Part shown: one piece after another, positions 1-11,716 of the stretch
How positions within the stretch are numbered: position 1 is the first letter of the stretch
Layout: every line of letters starts with the position of its first letter
Source of the DNA: Aaosphaeria pasadenensis
Taxonomy: Eukaryota > Ascomycota > Dothideomycetes > Pleosporales
Assembly (NCBI GenBank): GCA_022813625.1
Contig: JAKLMB010000003.1
Coordinates: 434,001-498,000, forward strand
Reading direction: 5' to 3'
Length of the DNA: 64,000 bases
Position numbers and translations under genes: made by a program
The notes under the pieces: model-generated
What the model saw: the letters and a program-made list of their open reading frames with translations, nothing else
What the model was told of the DNA's origin: nothing
Database searches by the model: none

Positions 1-2053
1 ATCTCGCCCTCGGGGCCCCACAGCGTGAGTTGGTTGCGCGCCGTGTACTCGAAGAAATCGGCCACCTCCCCGTCCTCCCCCGCGGAGGCCCGGGCGGAGG
101 CGATCCAGGTGGAGAGGCGGAAGTGCGGGAGGGTGGAGAGGAGGGCGTCGAGGGTGGTTAGGAGGGACGTTAGGGTTTCGGAATGCGTTGAGATGGTAGA
201 GGGGGAAGGGGAGGTGGTGTTCCAGACGGTGAGGAGGGAGGTGTAGGTGGAGAGGAAAGTGTTGGCGAGGACTTGGCGGGCGAGGTCGACGATGTCGTGT
301 TGGTATGCTGGGTTTTGCCATAGTGCTTCGTCGGTGGAGGATGCGGAGAGGAAAAGTTTGAGGGCGGAGACGAGGAGGGACGGGTCGTAGTGGAGGGCAG
401 TTGGGTGGTGCCCGCTGCGGTCGACGAGGCCGGAGACGTGCGGGTGGAGCTCGAGGATGGATTTGGGGACCGCGTTGGCGGTGAGGTTGGTGTTGTTGTA
501 GGCGGTTGTGCGGAGGATTTCCCACGCCGTGTAGAGGGGGGTGGGGATGGTGTTGTTGGGGCCGTTGTAGCGGGTGCGGACGAAGGAGGTGAAGTAGGAG
601 GCGGTGTCGATGGGGGTGGACGACCATGCTTGGCCGAGGAGGAGGCTGTAGATGATTTCGTTGCCTTCTTCGCCCTCGGGCGTCAGGCCCATTCCGACCA
701 TGTTGGGGGAGGTCTGCAGGGCGGAGATCGGGTTGATGGTGACGTTGTCGATTTGGCCGTATAGGCCTTGATTGCCGCCGTAGTCATGAAGTTGGCACCA
801 TACCCACGGTTTGCCGTAGTAGCTATCGGTTCTCTGCCACTGTGGCTCGCTTTCGGAGAAGAGATCTAGGATGAGTATGTCGGAATCGACTTCGACGCCT
901 GAAAGATAGGCGGATATGCGATCAGTGTCCCAGAAGTCGCGGTTCGAGTAGAAGAGCCAACCCTGCATCACCCAGATGGCCCCCGGGTTGGCCGCCTTCA
1001 GTGATTTCCAGGTTCCAGCTGAGACGCTGCGGAGGTAGTCTAGGTCGCCCGAGGCAGGGTCGTTCTCGTTGTACTGGTCAAGCGTGTAGAACTGCGTGAT
1101 GTTGCCATAGTACTCGAGTTGCTTGCCAATCGTGCGGGCCTGCAGGTCTGCGAACATAGGATCGGACGGCTCCAGGAAAGTGGTGTTGGTATAACGTGAG
1201 TCGAATCCTTCCCAGCGGCTGCCGTTTACGACGTTCGCGTTGGGGAACTTGTCGTGGATTGCACGGGGTACGAAGCCAGTGAACGCCGGTAGTATGGGAG
1301 TCATGCCGAGCTCGATCATGCGTTTCAGTATCTTCTTCTGGAGCTCGAATTGGGAATCGATCCATGCCAACGGCAGCTCCCCGCCCCACGAGCCTTGGAT
1401 GTTACCGAATCGATTCCATGCCAGGAAGGCAGGGCCAGAGAAGAATGATATGATCTCTGGGTCAGTGAGACCAGTCTCGCTAGGTCGCAGGTCAGATACG
1501 ATCAAAAAGGGAGTGTTGATATTGCATACCGGAATACATCCAAGAGAATCTTTTCAAATCCAACCCAAGCCAGAGGAAGATTGACACCGCGCAGGGCAAG
1601 CCAGTCGAGTTCATACTCCCAATCTTCCCAAGTCCAGAACGGACTGGTATAGGAGAACGTGACTGTGTTGAAGTAGTATCTCCATGGCACGATGCTCTTT
1701 CCCACGATCGTGGCGTTTGGTCGAGGTAGAGGAGAAGCTGCAGTATCTAGTCGGTTGCCAATGAACCAGTGAAGGTCTACATGGGCTATGTCGTTAAAGT
1801 ATCGACGCAGGCCAGTCGTCAAAGCACTGATACTGTTGCCCTCGATCGCAATTGCTCCACCATATGCTGTGGAGATAGTATATTCGTCATTGGCCGGCTC
1901 AGTCGTGTTGGTCTCGGTCAGAGTGAAGATGAAATCATCAGCATGCGAAGGCAGCCTTCTCTTCACTAGATCGTAAACACCCTGAGTCGATGCATTCGTC
2001 GCTACGACCGCGGAGGCTAAGGCTAGAAGCTGCAGGAACGGAGCGAGACGCAT
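1..2053 (-). CDS. Alpha-N-acetylglucosaminidase (NAGLU, GH89), secreted, 3' end cut by window edge
   Basis: Retaining exo-glycosidase removing terminal alpha-linked N-acetylglucosamine. Coding segments on the minus strand are 2053-1530 and 1479-1, joined across a 50-nt GT-AG intron (1529-1480); the reading frame stays open to the edge, giving at least 667 residues (human NAGLU has 743, so only the C-terminal end is missing). A hydrophobic signal peptide covers about residues 1-19. The NAGLU N-terminal alpha/beta domain is followed by the TIM barrel. Family motifs seen are WRYYFNTVTFSYT, GPAFLAW, WCQLHDYGGNQGLYG, an acid/base-type glutamate near 313 (DQYNENDP) and a nucleophile-type glutamate near 443 (LTPEGEEGNE), matching human E316 and E446. 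Fungi lack heparan sulfate, the substrate of the animal enzyme, so the natural substrate is unknown. Many NxT/S sites fit secretion. Family call is very secure. Confidence 0.95.
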
Positions 2054-5000
2054 GTTGTCGGTTTGGTCGACAAGCCTCTTCCAAGCACCAAATACGCCTC
2101 CGGAGCTTGTGTTTGCGCATGTTGTTTATAAACGTAGGGGTTCCCGTTTTCTCCCTTGCGACGTTGCGAGACTACGCTACAGGTAGGTTACCGTTACTTG
2201 CAGGTTACCCATGTTGGATACGATGCTGTGGTGCAGCATGACGTCAAAGGGGAGAGATAGGTGGTGGGAATTGGGCGTTGAATTGCAACCATGGCGATCT
2301 TTATCCGTCTGTAGAGAAGCTTGAGGAAGGCTATCTACAGAGGGTTGGCACGTCGGGCTGGCCCCATGCTAGTATTGTATGCCTACAACAGTGTCTTAGC
2401 GAGGTTTATCGCAAGCAATTAAGATTGTTTACTGGCTACAGTACATTCTTAAGTAGACACTTTAGGTATAGAAGATACATGAAGTTAGCAGGTGGCCAGC
2501 CCGACGTGCCAACCCTCTGTACAAGTACACCAGCTTGTTGCATCCGAACTAAGCGTTATCAGATTTCTAGGTAGCTACGGGAAGAGTCTGGCGAACGGCT
2601 GTGTTCGTTACGGTGAGCATCCGGATGAGCACCGAGAGAAAGCAGCTCATTGGTCTGCAGTGACTCTTCTAGGGAGTAGGATACGATAGGCGCTGATCAT
2701 TATTGTAGTGTTGCCGTTGTTACCGTGGTGAGCATCTGTGTAACAATCATGGGATATCCCATAGGAATCCTTGCTTAGATTTCCAGAAAATAGACGGCTA
2801 TTAGTTGTTGACTTTTAGCATTGGTCGAGGACATGAACAAAGGCATGGCCAGAATGCGGGATGTGGGGATAAGAATCCCGTCAGCTTATCGATAGAGTGA
2901 GACTGCGGGGAGATGCCCCAGCACAGCAAACAAAGTGCCTAAAGAACTCCGTACTTCGCAAAGGGACGAACATCATTGTATATACCATCATGTAATGATG
3001 AAGTAAAGGAGCATTCCGCCTACCAATTAAGATTGGACAAACCCTCCGTGCCATTTGCACATACACACCCACCTCCCATTACCTTCTCAAAACCGTCTAG
3101 CGACCCTGATTGCCGAAGTACCGTGTACATGTACAGTCATCTTGATACCGTGCATCTAGCTTGTACTCCCTACATTAGGTACCTCTTGTCCTCCGGCCGA
3201 CATTGATCCAACCGGAGCATTCGGGCCCAAATCCGCTCGTTATCATCAAGCCGGTTCGTGCTGCGGATGAGAGGATTATTGAAAGCGTGCAGGTAGAGGA
3301 ACGTATGTACGTTGGTAGTACTTGGGAGAGAGAACCTGGGTGGGCGATTGGTGGTGAGTCGGCATGTACATGTAGGAGTACAAATGTACGTACAAATGTA
3401 TGTACAGATACATAGGCGTGCATGTAGTCACAGAACACGTCGTGCTCCCCCATACATACGGCGGCGTCTCGTGACCCCAAGTATTCACCTCCAAAGCTCA
3501 ATTGCCGGAAGGAATCTCACGAACGCATCTGGAGCGAACACGTGGAGCCGCATCGTTAGTTCTAGACATTTCTCATGTGCATTTTTTGTTTTTGTATTTC
3601 TTTTTCTGTTATTTGCTCGAAGGGTCAGGATTTCGATTGGCCGTGTATTCATGCGAGAGACACATGCTCCCCCGTTGGACACAGGAGGACTTCATCCCGG
3701 AGCCCCGCTGCAAGACGTATGTACGTACGTACAGATCAAGCCAGGTAAGTCCAATATGCAGGTGAGCCGTCGAATCGCCATACGGGAGCCGTCGAAATGC
3801 GTTTGACGAGGTGACCCGGACGGGCGTCGTGTGTTCTACGTTGCGTTAATATTCGCGGCCAATCGTGCTCGATCTGTACCTCCCGGCAATCGCCAGAAAT
3901 GGTCGTTTTGGCGCGGCGGAGTGAGCACAGGCTGGCTGGGCTTGTCAGACGCTGATTTCGGCCGCGGCATTGTGCTTTGTGCTTTTTGTTTGTTTATTTG
4001 GCATGTGCAATTACGAGTACTGTACTGCGTATTTCGGTTCCTAAGTATTGTGTACGAGTGGATAATGTTAGTGTCTCCGTTAGTATACCTAGATGATAGT
4101 GGACACTGGAGTAGTGTACGGTGAACTTGTGAAGGTTCGATGCCACCACCGTAACCGACAGACAACCCCGGAGGCGGGGCAAGTGGCGGCGGTATGCCGC
4201 ATAGAGTTCCAGCCAGACCTCATTTCTTCCCCCCGTTGATTTCGGCATGGGGATTTGACGAGATTGACGAGACAGTGTGTGTTCTCGCGTATTTGTCCTC
4301 TGCATGCAAGTTGGCAGCAGAGAGCACGGGATTCCGTTCTGCGTCCTGGCGCGGGGGAGGGGAGTGGGAGAGGGAATGTCATGTCTGATCTCTCATCTAC
4401 TCCGTACGAGTACTTTGTCTTGTCCAGTCAGACAATGATATTCCTGCATAGCATTGGCCTCTTAGTCCAGACTCCAGAGCGAGGCCTAACCACCCCCTGC
4501 AGAGAACAGAACGCCTCAAGGGACTGTCTTTTCGAAGCGGGGGTTTGGGGTGGCACTTTTGTCGTCTCATGGGTTATGGGAAATATGTATGCTGTATGCA
4601 CAGCACGAATACGCAAGACCTTTAGCTCGAGATGGGCTTGGGAGATGCCGCCAGACAGCCAGAGTTGCCAATAGCAGTAACTAGTTAGGCCAGGTAGGCC
4701 AAACAGAAAACAGCAAATAGCCGGAGTGCATTTCCGATGGCGGCCGAAGACATCCACAGGCTCCGACGGAGACCAGGACGGATGTATCTAGTAGTGTCAT
4801 GGAGGCGGGAATGGAGGTGGAGAATAATGGGATGGTGGAGGTAGGAAAGGAGGAGTATGGTATGGTGATGATGAGTAGTAGTGCGTAGCAGCAGTGCAGC
4901 AATTGTAACTACTCGAAGTGATGCAGGAATCCCAGTATCGAAATACTGTATGAGTACAAAAGTAGGCCGTAGTAACCTAGATGCCATGGAATAATGGAAC

Positions 5001-5339
5001 GGCATAGCCCAGTAGAATGTCACTAGTACTGCTCGTAGTAGCCTGCCCTGCCTATAGCCCTTGTCAGAATTAGACGCTTCGACGCTGGACGGTATAACGC
5101 CTCTCCTTCATCATCGGTCATTTAGCTAGGCATCTGAGAAATTGGGGAACAGCCAGAGGTGAGGAGCAACCAGGTGCTGGCCGGCATATGGGGGTGGGGA
5201 GACATTTCACACTCATACCCCGTACAAATATACTCGTTTTGTATGTGTGTACGGAGTACAATATGTGCATACTACATAGAAATCTGAGGATGTGAGTTGA
5301 TCAATATACGAGTATATATGAAGATCTGTACGCTGCTGT
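2054..5339. other. Gene-free upstream region of the GH89 gene
   Basis: No ORF here has recognisable domains, splice structure or coding character. It holds the MITE at 2336-2521, short GTAC/GTACGTAC-rich stretches near 3360-3420 and 3715-3735, and copies of the recurring 9-mer TACGGAGTA or its complement at 4398 and 5250. The first few hundred bases are presumably the promoter of the GH89 gene. Nothing else seen. Confidence 0.5.
2336..2521. mobile_element. MITE-like element with 26-bp perfect terminal inverted repeats and TA target duplication
   Basis: The segment 2338-2519 (182 bp) begins CAGAGGGTTGGCACGTCGGG and ends with the exact reverse complement of its first 26 bases. The arms are 2338-2363 and 2494-2519. 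Complementarity then continues imperfectly (TGCTA / TAGCA). Both ends are flanked by TA (2336-2337 and 2520-2521), the target duplication expected for Tc1/mariner/pogo transposases. There is no coding capacity, so it is a non-autonomous derivative. The arms, the TA dinucleotides and the length are read directly; the superfamily is inferred from them. No second copy was noticed in the window. Confidence 0.8.
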
Positions 5340-7988
5340 TGCGAGTCACTTCTCTATATTCTATCCATTCACCCATCATCTACTACTCATCCAGTCATCC
5401 ACCATCCATTCCTTACCTCCGCAAAACCAACCTCATCTCATCTCACCCCACCCCGCGATTCCTCACCTCGCTTCCTTCAGATCAATTTAAAAACCCACAA
5501 AACTTCTGGACTTCAAGCAAGACACCGGCGCTGACCATACATTTGCCTCCCTGTCCTTGGTCGTGGTTCCAGCTGGGCCCTTTTCATAATACGAATAGTA
5601 GCTCTTTTCCCCTACTAGGCCATCAGACCAGCACATCTTCGGGCCGTCGGTCCAAGTTCGTCTGTTCACCTGTCGATTGGCGTGGGCGCGCGCGCTTCCC
5701 CCCCAGAAGTTGTCGTGTCTTTTCGTGTCTCGTCGTCTCGGTGTCAAATCTGCCATTGCACGAGACCCTTTCCCCCACTCCACCGCACCACACCGTACTC
5801 CACCCGCTGTATCGTACTGCACTGCATTAACACTGCGATACGGACAGCCTCACGGGCTTCTCCAATTTCCAATCTTCAATCTCCATCTGGAAGTGGATCG
5901 CTCCGTACTTTGTGATCTGATCAAAAGCTGGTCGGCAAACTATTGTTCCCGTACTTGCGCACGCCTCACACGCAATACGAACCCATCCAGAGCGTACAGT
6001 GTCTTGATACACTTTCATTAGCTGGGCTTCTCTGCATCCCCATCTCGCCTCGTCTCGTCTCATCTCATTTCGTCTGACCTCGGATGGTAATGAGAGTGGT
6101 AATAGTCATCGACTAGTCTGCATACCTACCTACCTACCTACCTACCATTACCTTACCACCGGGCTGGCTTCATCCTCGCATCCATCCATACCGCCATCTA
6201 GGTAGTATCGTGGTCGTCGTCACTCGAACAAGCCCAAAGGAGCGAAGGAACGTGTCGTGTCGTCCGGTCAGTGTCGCCCATCGTGTATCGATTCCACCAA
6301 CAGGCACAGGCACAAGTAGCACACACACGGGCATCCACTTTTTATCGGGGGCGGCTTTAGAATCCACTTGGAATCTTCAGAAAATCCCAGGAAAAGGAGC
6401 CCACTTCTTTTTCAGCCTGTATCTGCATACACGATCCGGCGTCTTGCAGCTACAGCCAGCTAAAGGCTACCTACACAGTAAAGGCTACAGGCTTACAGGT
6501 ATTCCTCATTCTCAGGGTCCACATTGCCTGCAATTGATCGCCCGCTCGTGACTCTCTAGCCAGCCAGCGCATCCGCTTGCATCTCTTTTCTTGTCCTTGT
6601 TCTGCTTCTGCTCTGGTCCATCTCCACCCTGTTCCCTACTCTACTCAAGTCTCATTCTCTAACTCTACTCTTCCCTGTCCTGCCCTGCCCTATCCTGTCT
6701 TGTACTGTCCGGTTCTTGTGTCCTTGTCCTTGTCCCGTCCTAACCTTGCGCACCTGGTGCATCCCTCCTACGCCGTACGCCCATCGCCGGCCTGAGAATC
6801 GCATGAGCTTTGCCACCCGAGCTTCTTCTTGATCGGAACCTAAGGTACCTACGACTCACGAGGTGCCATCAAATTTAATCTACCATTATTTCCCTTCCCT
6901 TCGCTTCTTCTACCCTACCCTGTTCCGACCTACGCAGCATCATCGTTTGTCAACCCTCGCCACGCCATTTGCGAGTATTATACATTGCACTACTTGTCCA
7001 GCCACCCAGCGCCATTTCTTCTCCAATAACCCCTTCGCGGCTCGTACCGGAGTTCTGGAAGGCCTAAAGGAATAATAAATAGCCCCAATCCATCTTGATC
7101 AAATCAAATCAAATCAAAGTCGAATCGAACCGAACTCAAAACCAAAACCAAAACCAAAACCAAAACCCAAATAAACCCACCAGGCCAACCCAACGAGACA
7201 GCTCAGCGTCAATTTTCGATTAGATACAAAGCAACTACAGGTACTTAGGCCATTATTGATCCGACCAACTTCCTTGAATCAAAATAGTGGTCCCCTGGTC
7301 CCCTTGGTCCCCCTCGCACTACTTTCCTCCTAGCGTCTCGTGAACCAGCGAACCTCAAATTCCGGCCTCACTGCCTTTGACTCTCTTCTACTATTCTTGA
7401 CCACTCTCCTCCACTTCACTCGTACTACCCGTACCCTCTCTGTCTCTCGTCAACATCTTCTCCGGTTCCTTTCGTCTCATATACATACATGCATACCGGC
7501 GCCTGTGCATTCACTCTTAATCAACATTAATTGCACTCGGCCTTACTCGACTCTCCCTCCCACTACTTACTACATCTACGACGTCACCCGTTGCTCCTCC
7601 TCCTCCTCCTCCATCCTTCCGCCTTCCGAGCTTTTGTCGTCCACCAACCGCCATCCGAAGTATTATCCTCGGAACCTCCCCGTCCAACCGAAACAACAGT
7701 ACCTTTTGCCCTACACTGTCTGTAACCCCTCAAAAGGTCTCACAAACTGCCTAATCCGGTTTTGTGTTTGTTTATCTACGCCCCCCTTCTCATAATGTAA
7801 GCTACATGGCTCAAAAACATCAAGTCCATCTCTTAACCTATCACCCCTCACAGCTCCCACCTCCGGTTCTCAACACACACACTTTGCGTTGTTACGTACT
7901 TGACATTCACGACCCGTGACTTTTTCAATTGCGTCCTTATTCAAAAACACCAGCTCCGTCGCCCATTCAATCTTTCGAGCAAGCTTAA
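5340..7988 (+). promoter_or_regulatory. Long pyrimidine-rich upstream/leader region of the Pho80-like cyclin gene
   Basis: About 2.6 kb in which the plus strand is strongly enriched in C and T, up to the cyclin ATG. It contains CTAC repeats (6124-6146), AAATC repeats (about 7098-7118) and CCAAAA repeats (about 7136-7167). CT-rich promoters and leaders are typical of filamentous fungi, but this one is unusually long. No protein gene is supported on either strand. Transcript start sites cannot be read from the sequence. Confidence 0.45.
7797..7853 (+). other. Possible 5'-UTR intron before the cyclin ORF
   Basis: The sequence reads GTAAGC at 7797, a CTTAACCT branch-like motif, and CTCACAG ending at 7853, i.e. 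a 57-nt segment with all the signals of a fungal intron. It lies in the CT-rich leader 135 nt before the cyclin ATG and interrupts no recognised coding sequence, so it would be a leader intron. Needs RNA support. Confidence 0.35.
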
Positions 7989-8957
7989 ATGTTGGAGATT
8001 CACCGTCCCTCAGCCTTGCCACATCTATCGGCTAGGCACCTCAGCCGTGGTACTCCCAGAACCCCTCGATCCAACAGTATGACTCCAATCCAAAATCCCC
8101 CATCTGCGCCCAACCCTGCAGGCGATGCAGGCGTTCTTCCCGAATTTCGATCTCTGCACCTCCATGATGCGCCATCTCCACCTGCCGAGGAAAGTGAGCT
8201 CGACATTGAGAATATGCAACCAGAGACCGCCATGAAGATAGTCCTACGTTCATGTCTCGCTCTTGCCAATGCCGCAGGTGACGTCCCCGCTACTCCTCCC
8301 ATCTCTCGACCACACACTCCAAGTAACAAGGAGAACACCTTCGGCCACCGTCGAGTTGCTTCGAGACCCGCGACACCCATCCCGGCCGACCGAGCGCAAC
8401 ATCAAAAAGTCGAGCTGGACCCCCCAGAAGCCAGCCATGACGAGCCGACAATTGTCCACGGCGATGGCGCCCAGCCCGAGCACGTGCAGCGCGTGAACAT
8501 GGCTCGAAAGTTCTTTTCCAAAACCATCCCACGAGTCGGTCTGGAGGATTATCTCAACCGAATCCAGCAGTTCTGCCCTATGTCTACTGGAGTCTGGCTC
8601 GCGGCGGGTTCGTACATCTTGCGCCTTTCCATGGTCGAAAAGATCGTGCCCCTGACACATCGGACCGTGCATCGAATGGTGCTGGCGTCGCTCGTGACAG
8701 CCATGAAGGCACTCGAGGACCACCGCTGGCCGCAGGCACGTGTCGCGGGCGTTGGTGGTGTCGACCAAACCGCCCTGAGCCGACTGGAGCTGTGTGTAGA
8801 ATTCCTCCTATCATTCGACCTCCAGCTTTTCTCCGTGGAGAAATTGAAGGAGCAGACCATCTCCCTTCAGAAGGCAGCACAGGCGGCCACGATGACCACA
8901 AGACTACCGTCATCTTTCAATCTACGGATCAGCAACCCGAAATTTCGCGAGGCATAA
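7989..8957 (+). CDS. Pho80-like cyclin (PHO80/PREG family)
   Basis: Intronless 322-aa protein. Residues 1-160 are low-complexity and Pro/Ser/Thr-rich. A Pho80-type cyclin box fills about residues 165-290, with DYLNRIQQFCPMSTGVWLAA, the SYI segment and a VGGV motif followed by a LExxxxFLLxFDLQLF helix, all hallmarks of the Pho80/PREG/Pcl group. Such cyclins activate a Pho85-type kinase. In yeast Pho80-Pho85 and Neurospora PREG-PGOV they restrain the phosphate-starvation transcription factor when phosphate is plentiful. Start uncertain: an in-frame ATG at 8079 would shorten the protein by 30 residues without touching the domain. The family is secure; which of several fungal Pho80-like paralogues this is cannot be decided here. 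Its very long CT-rich upstream region fits a regulated gene. Confidence 0.85.
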   Translation: MLEIHRPSALPHLSARHLSRGTPRTPRSNSMTPIQNPPSAPNPAGDAGVLPEFRSLHLHDAPSPPAEESELDIENMQPETAMKIVLRSCLALANAAGDVPATPPISRPHTPSNKENTFGHRRVASRPATPIPADRAQHQKVELDPPEASHDEPTIVHGDGAQPEHVQRVNMARKFFSKTIPRVGLEDYLNRIQQFCPMSTGVWLAAGSYILRLSMVEKIVPLTHRTVHRMVLASLVTAMKALEDHRWPQARVAGVGGVDQTALSRLELCVEFLLSFDLQLFSVEKLKEQTISLQKAAQAATMTTRLPSSFNLRISNPKFREA

Positions 8958-9743
8958 TCACTACTCATCGACTTTGACGATTTGGGCATTTACGGCGGTG
9001 TTCTGGATAACTTTCGATTCTGCATGGTCAGGCGTTTGGACCACAAAACTCTTCTTCTTCACTTCTTCTTCGCATCACGATGTAACGGCGAGCATATTTC
9101 TTGGTTATGGAGGACATGATTGCACTTTCTGAGATACCTGGTCTTTGACCGTTGAGCTTTTCCCCTTCTCTTCTTTTTTATTGACTTTTCAGTCTGATGA
9201 TGGTATGTTCCACTTATGATAGGGAGGCACATGGATGTACACAGTAGTAGGCTCAAAGGGTCTGAAATCAACGACCAGCGTGATTTCTCGATACGCAATC
9301 ACATATATTTTTGGCATCAATGATACATCTACGTACTGCGAGTAATTGTGAAGCGCTGAAGTGAATATATATCTACAAAAGCATCACCCTACAGGATTCA
9401 AATCTGCAGACTGCCAAACCCCTCACTGGCGCACCGCCCTACCTGAATGATAAAAATGTCTCGACTGAACAGGGGATGAGGAATGCGCTAGCCCATATCC
9501 GGTTAAGGTCCTTGCGCGGCGGGCGATCACGCCAAAGAATGAAGGCCGCCACATGCGCTCTATCAAGCAACACCAAGCAGTTCTGGATCCTCCGCTCGCT
9601 CCACCGAAGAAGCTCTACTCTTTGTTCTTTCAGTCAGGCACCCTGCTACTTTGCTCACTGCGCGCTTCCCAGACCGCCGTATTACTCTCACCACCGTCAC
9701 TCGTTAGGTACTCACTGCCGATTCGCGGCTCCCAGCAACAATC
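8958..9743. other. Intergenic, cyclin to kre9
   Basis: 786 bp between two genes on the same strand. The left part is the cyclin 3' region, the right part the kre9 promoter, CT-rich from about 9640. No coding or RNA feature seen. Confidence 0.5.
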
Positions 9744-10761
9744 ATGTTGTTGACTCCCCTGGCTCTCCTTACCGCCCTCACCACCCTCGTCTCCGCCGAC
9801 ATCCAATTCACCTCGCCCAAAGCCGGGAGCACGATCGCTGGCGGCACCGCCGTGACGATAGAATGGAAGGACTCGGGCGATGGCATCGCAATCGCGGATC
9901 TCACAGCCTACGACCTCTTCCTCTGTGCGGGTGGAAACGATGCTAGCACCATCGTAAGGAAAACCGCTGTTTGATTGCGCATGAATCGCAGGAATTGACA
10001 TATCAAAACAGATTCAATTGCCTGTACAGCTTTCGGCCGCCGGCAGCACTTTCGTAGTCACTGGTAACAAGGCTTCTGGTCCGATTGGACTCACTGTGGG
10101 AGCTTCCACGCCTAAGAATGCATAGTATGTCCCTGCCGTACACAGATCAAGAGTCCTTTGAGATAATTTAACTGACCCTTACGTCACAGCTTCTTCAAGA
10201 TGATCTCGACGGCCACGAAAGGTGGTACCATCACCAACTACTCCCCCCGATTCTCACTGTCCGGCATGACCGGCACCTTCCCACAAGCCGTTCTCGACGG
10301 CATGAAGAACGTCGAAGGCACCGACGGACCACCCTCACAAGACAACACGAACGCGGGCGCGGTGAATCCCGCTGATGGCGACTACGGCGTCGAGTACACG
10401 ATGCAGACTGGTGCTACTCGGTATGCGCCCATGCAGCCTGTGCCACCGACGAAGATCACGAAGAAGCAGGCTACGCAGAGGTTTCCTACCTCGAGCGTCG
10501 TACTTGCGACTACGTTCTTGCCCATCCCGAAGGCGCAGACTACGATTACGAAGCCTCAGACCTTTTCTGTCTCTAGCAGAGAAAACACCGTAAGTTTTGT
10601 TCAATGTGTGGAGGCGAGATGTGCCATTGCGAACCTTGCTGTCAAGCATCTCGCCCCAGTTTTGATTGCTGTTTCATCCAAACTGACCGATTCACCAGGC
10701 TGCCCCAGCTCCCATGCCTACAGATGACATGGCTAAGTTCCTGGCGAGGTGGAAGGACTAG
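9744..10761 (+). CDS. kre9: Kre9/Knh1-family cell-wall beta-1,6-glucan assembly protein
   Basis: Four exons, 9744-9953, 10012-10124, 10190-10589 and 10699-10761, encode 261 residues; all three introns are GT-AG and keep the frame. Residues 1-18 form a signal peptide (MLLTPLALLTALTTLVSA). Next comes the Kre9/Knh1 N-terminal Ig-like domain (IQFTSPKAGSTIAGGTAVTI), then the Kre9 C-terminal domain with RYAPMQPVPPTKITKK and FPTSSVV, and a tail ending AKFLARWKD. In yeast, Kre9 is a secreted O-glycoprotein needed for beta-1,6-glucan in the wall. Reading through intron 3 (109 nt) also gives an open frame with a different C-terminus, but the spliced tail matches fungal family members better. Function is from family knowledge; domain order and length agree. 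Confidence 0.88.
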
Positions 10762-11716
10762 ACACTTCGTATTGGGTGGGAACTTTTCTTCCAAACCCAC
10801 TTTGTTTCCCTTATACGGCTCTCTGGGCGTTCAAGCTGGTGCGGGCGTTTTTTTGTTATCTTTTTATTGTCAAGGTCTCTTTCCTGGCGATGGGTACGAT
10901 GAGTCTCACAAACGAATTATGGAGCAGAAATCTAGATATTGCTTTTGGGGGGGCCTGGGGTCTCTCTCTGTGTGTCGATCACAACGCGCTTAACGTTCAC
11001 AGAACACGAGCGCAATTATCAGATGCAGCCATACACCTATCTACACGAATAAACAACGAGCTATCATCGAGAGAACACACAAAAAAACAAGTAAATAATA
11101 ATCAAAACATCTTTCCGCAGTAGCAGTCGAACCACATCTCTTGGTATTTATGTTCCAGTTCCGATCATTCCGACCCGCTCACTACATAGTTTTTTTTATT
11201 CCGCAGAACGTTCACTTGCTAACCAACTCGGATGACTCGGAATTCCGCCGTCCCAAGATAAATCCTAACTAACTACTACCTTCCTTTTACATATTAACAC
11301 CCTCAGTCCAATTCGCGGGCGTCTGATTCGAACAGACGAAGCAGAAATACGAAAAACCGCATCTACCCGTCACGGTGCACCACTCCTCCGACGTCAGACA
11401 CACAGCAGCTTTGGATGACCCCACCCACCTTTAAACCCGGACTTGTTTATGACCCCACCATCACATAGATACCATACCTTACCTATCCACAGCACCCCAT
11501 CCTTCTCACCTATCCTCCGAGAGAGAGACCTACAAAACGAAGCTATCCCACGAACCTCGGCCTCCTAAAAAAACATAATCTTATCGTTTCCTTCCTCACA
11601 AAAAGGAAGACAAAAAACCATCCACAATACTCTCCCACGTCCCCTCCCTCCCATCCACACTCCTTTCCCTCGTCTTAGTCGCAACATACTACATCACACG
11701 ACCCCCAAGACGCAAG
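10762..11716. other. Intergenic, kre9 to pepP
   Basis: About 0.95 kb with the kre9 3' region and the pepP promoter/leader. A hairpin with 6-bp stems and a 7-nt loop lies at 11320-11338 (CGTCTG-ATTCGAA-CAGACG). No tRNA body surrounds it. No other feature seen. Confidence 0.5.

Noticed and set aside
11320..11338. Hairpin CGTCTG-ATTCGAA-CAGACG resembling a tRNA T-arm
   Set aside because: The loop starts with A instead of TTC, and no acceptor stem, D-arm or anticodon arm surrounds it.
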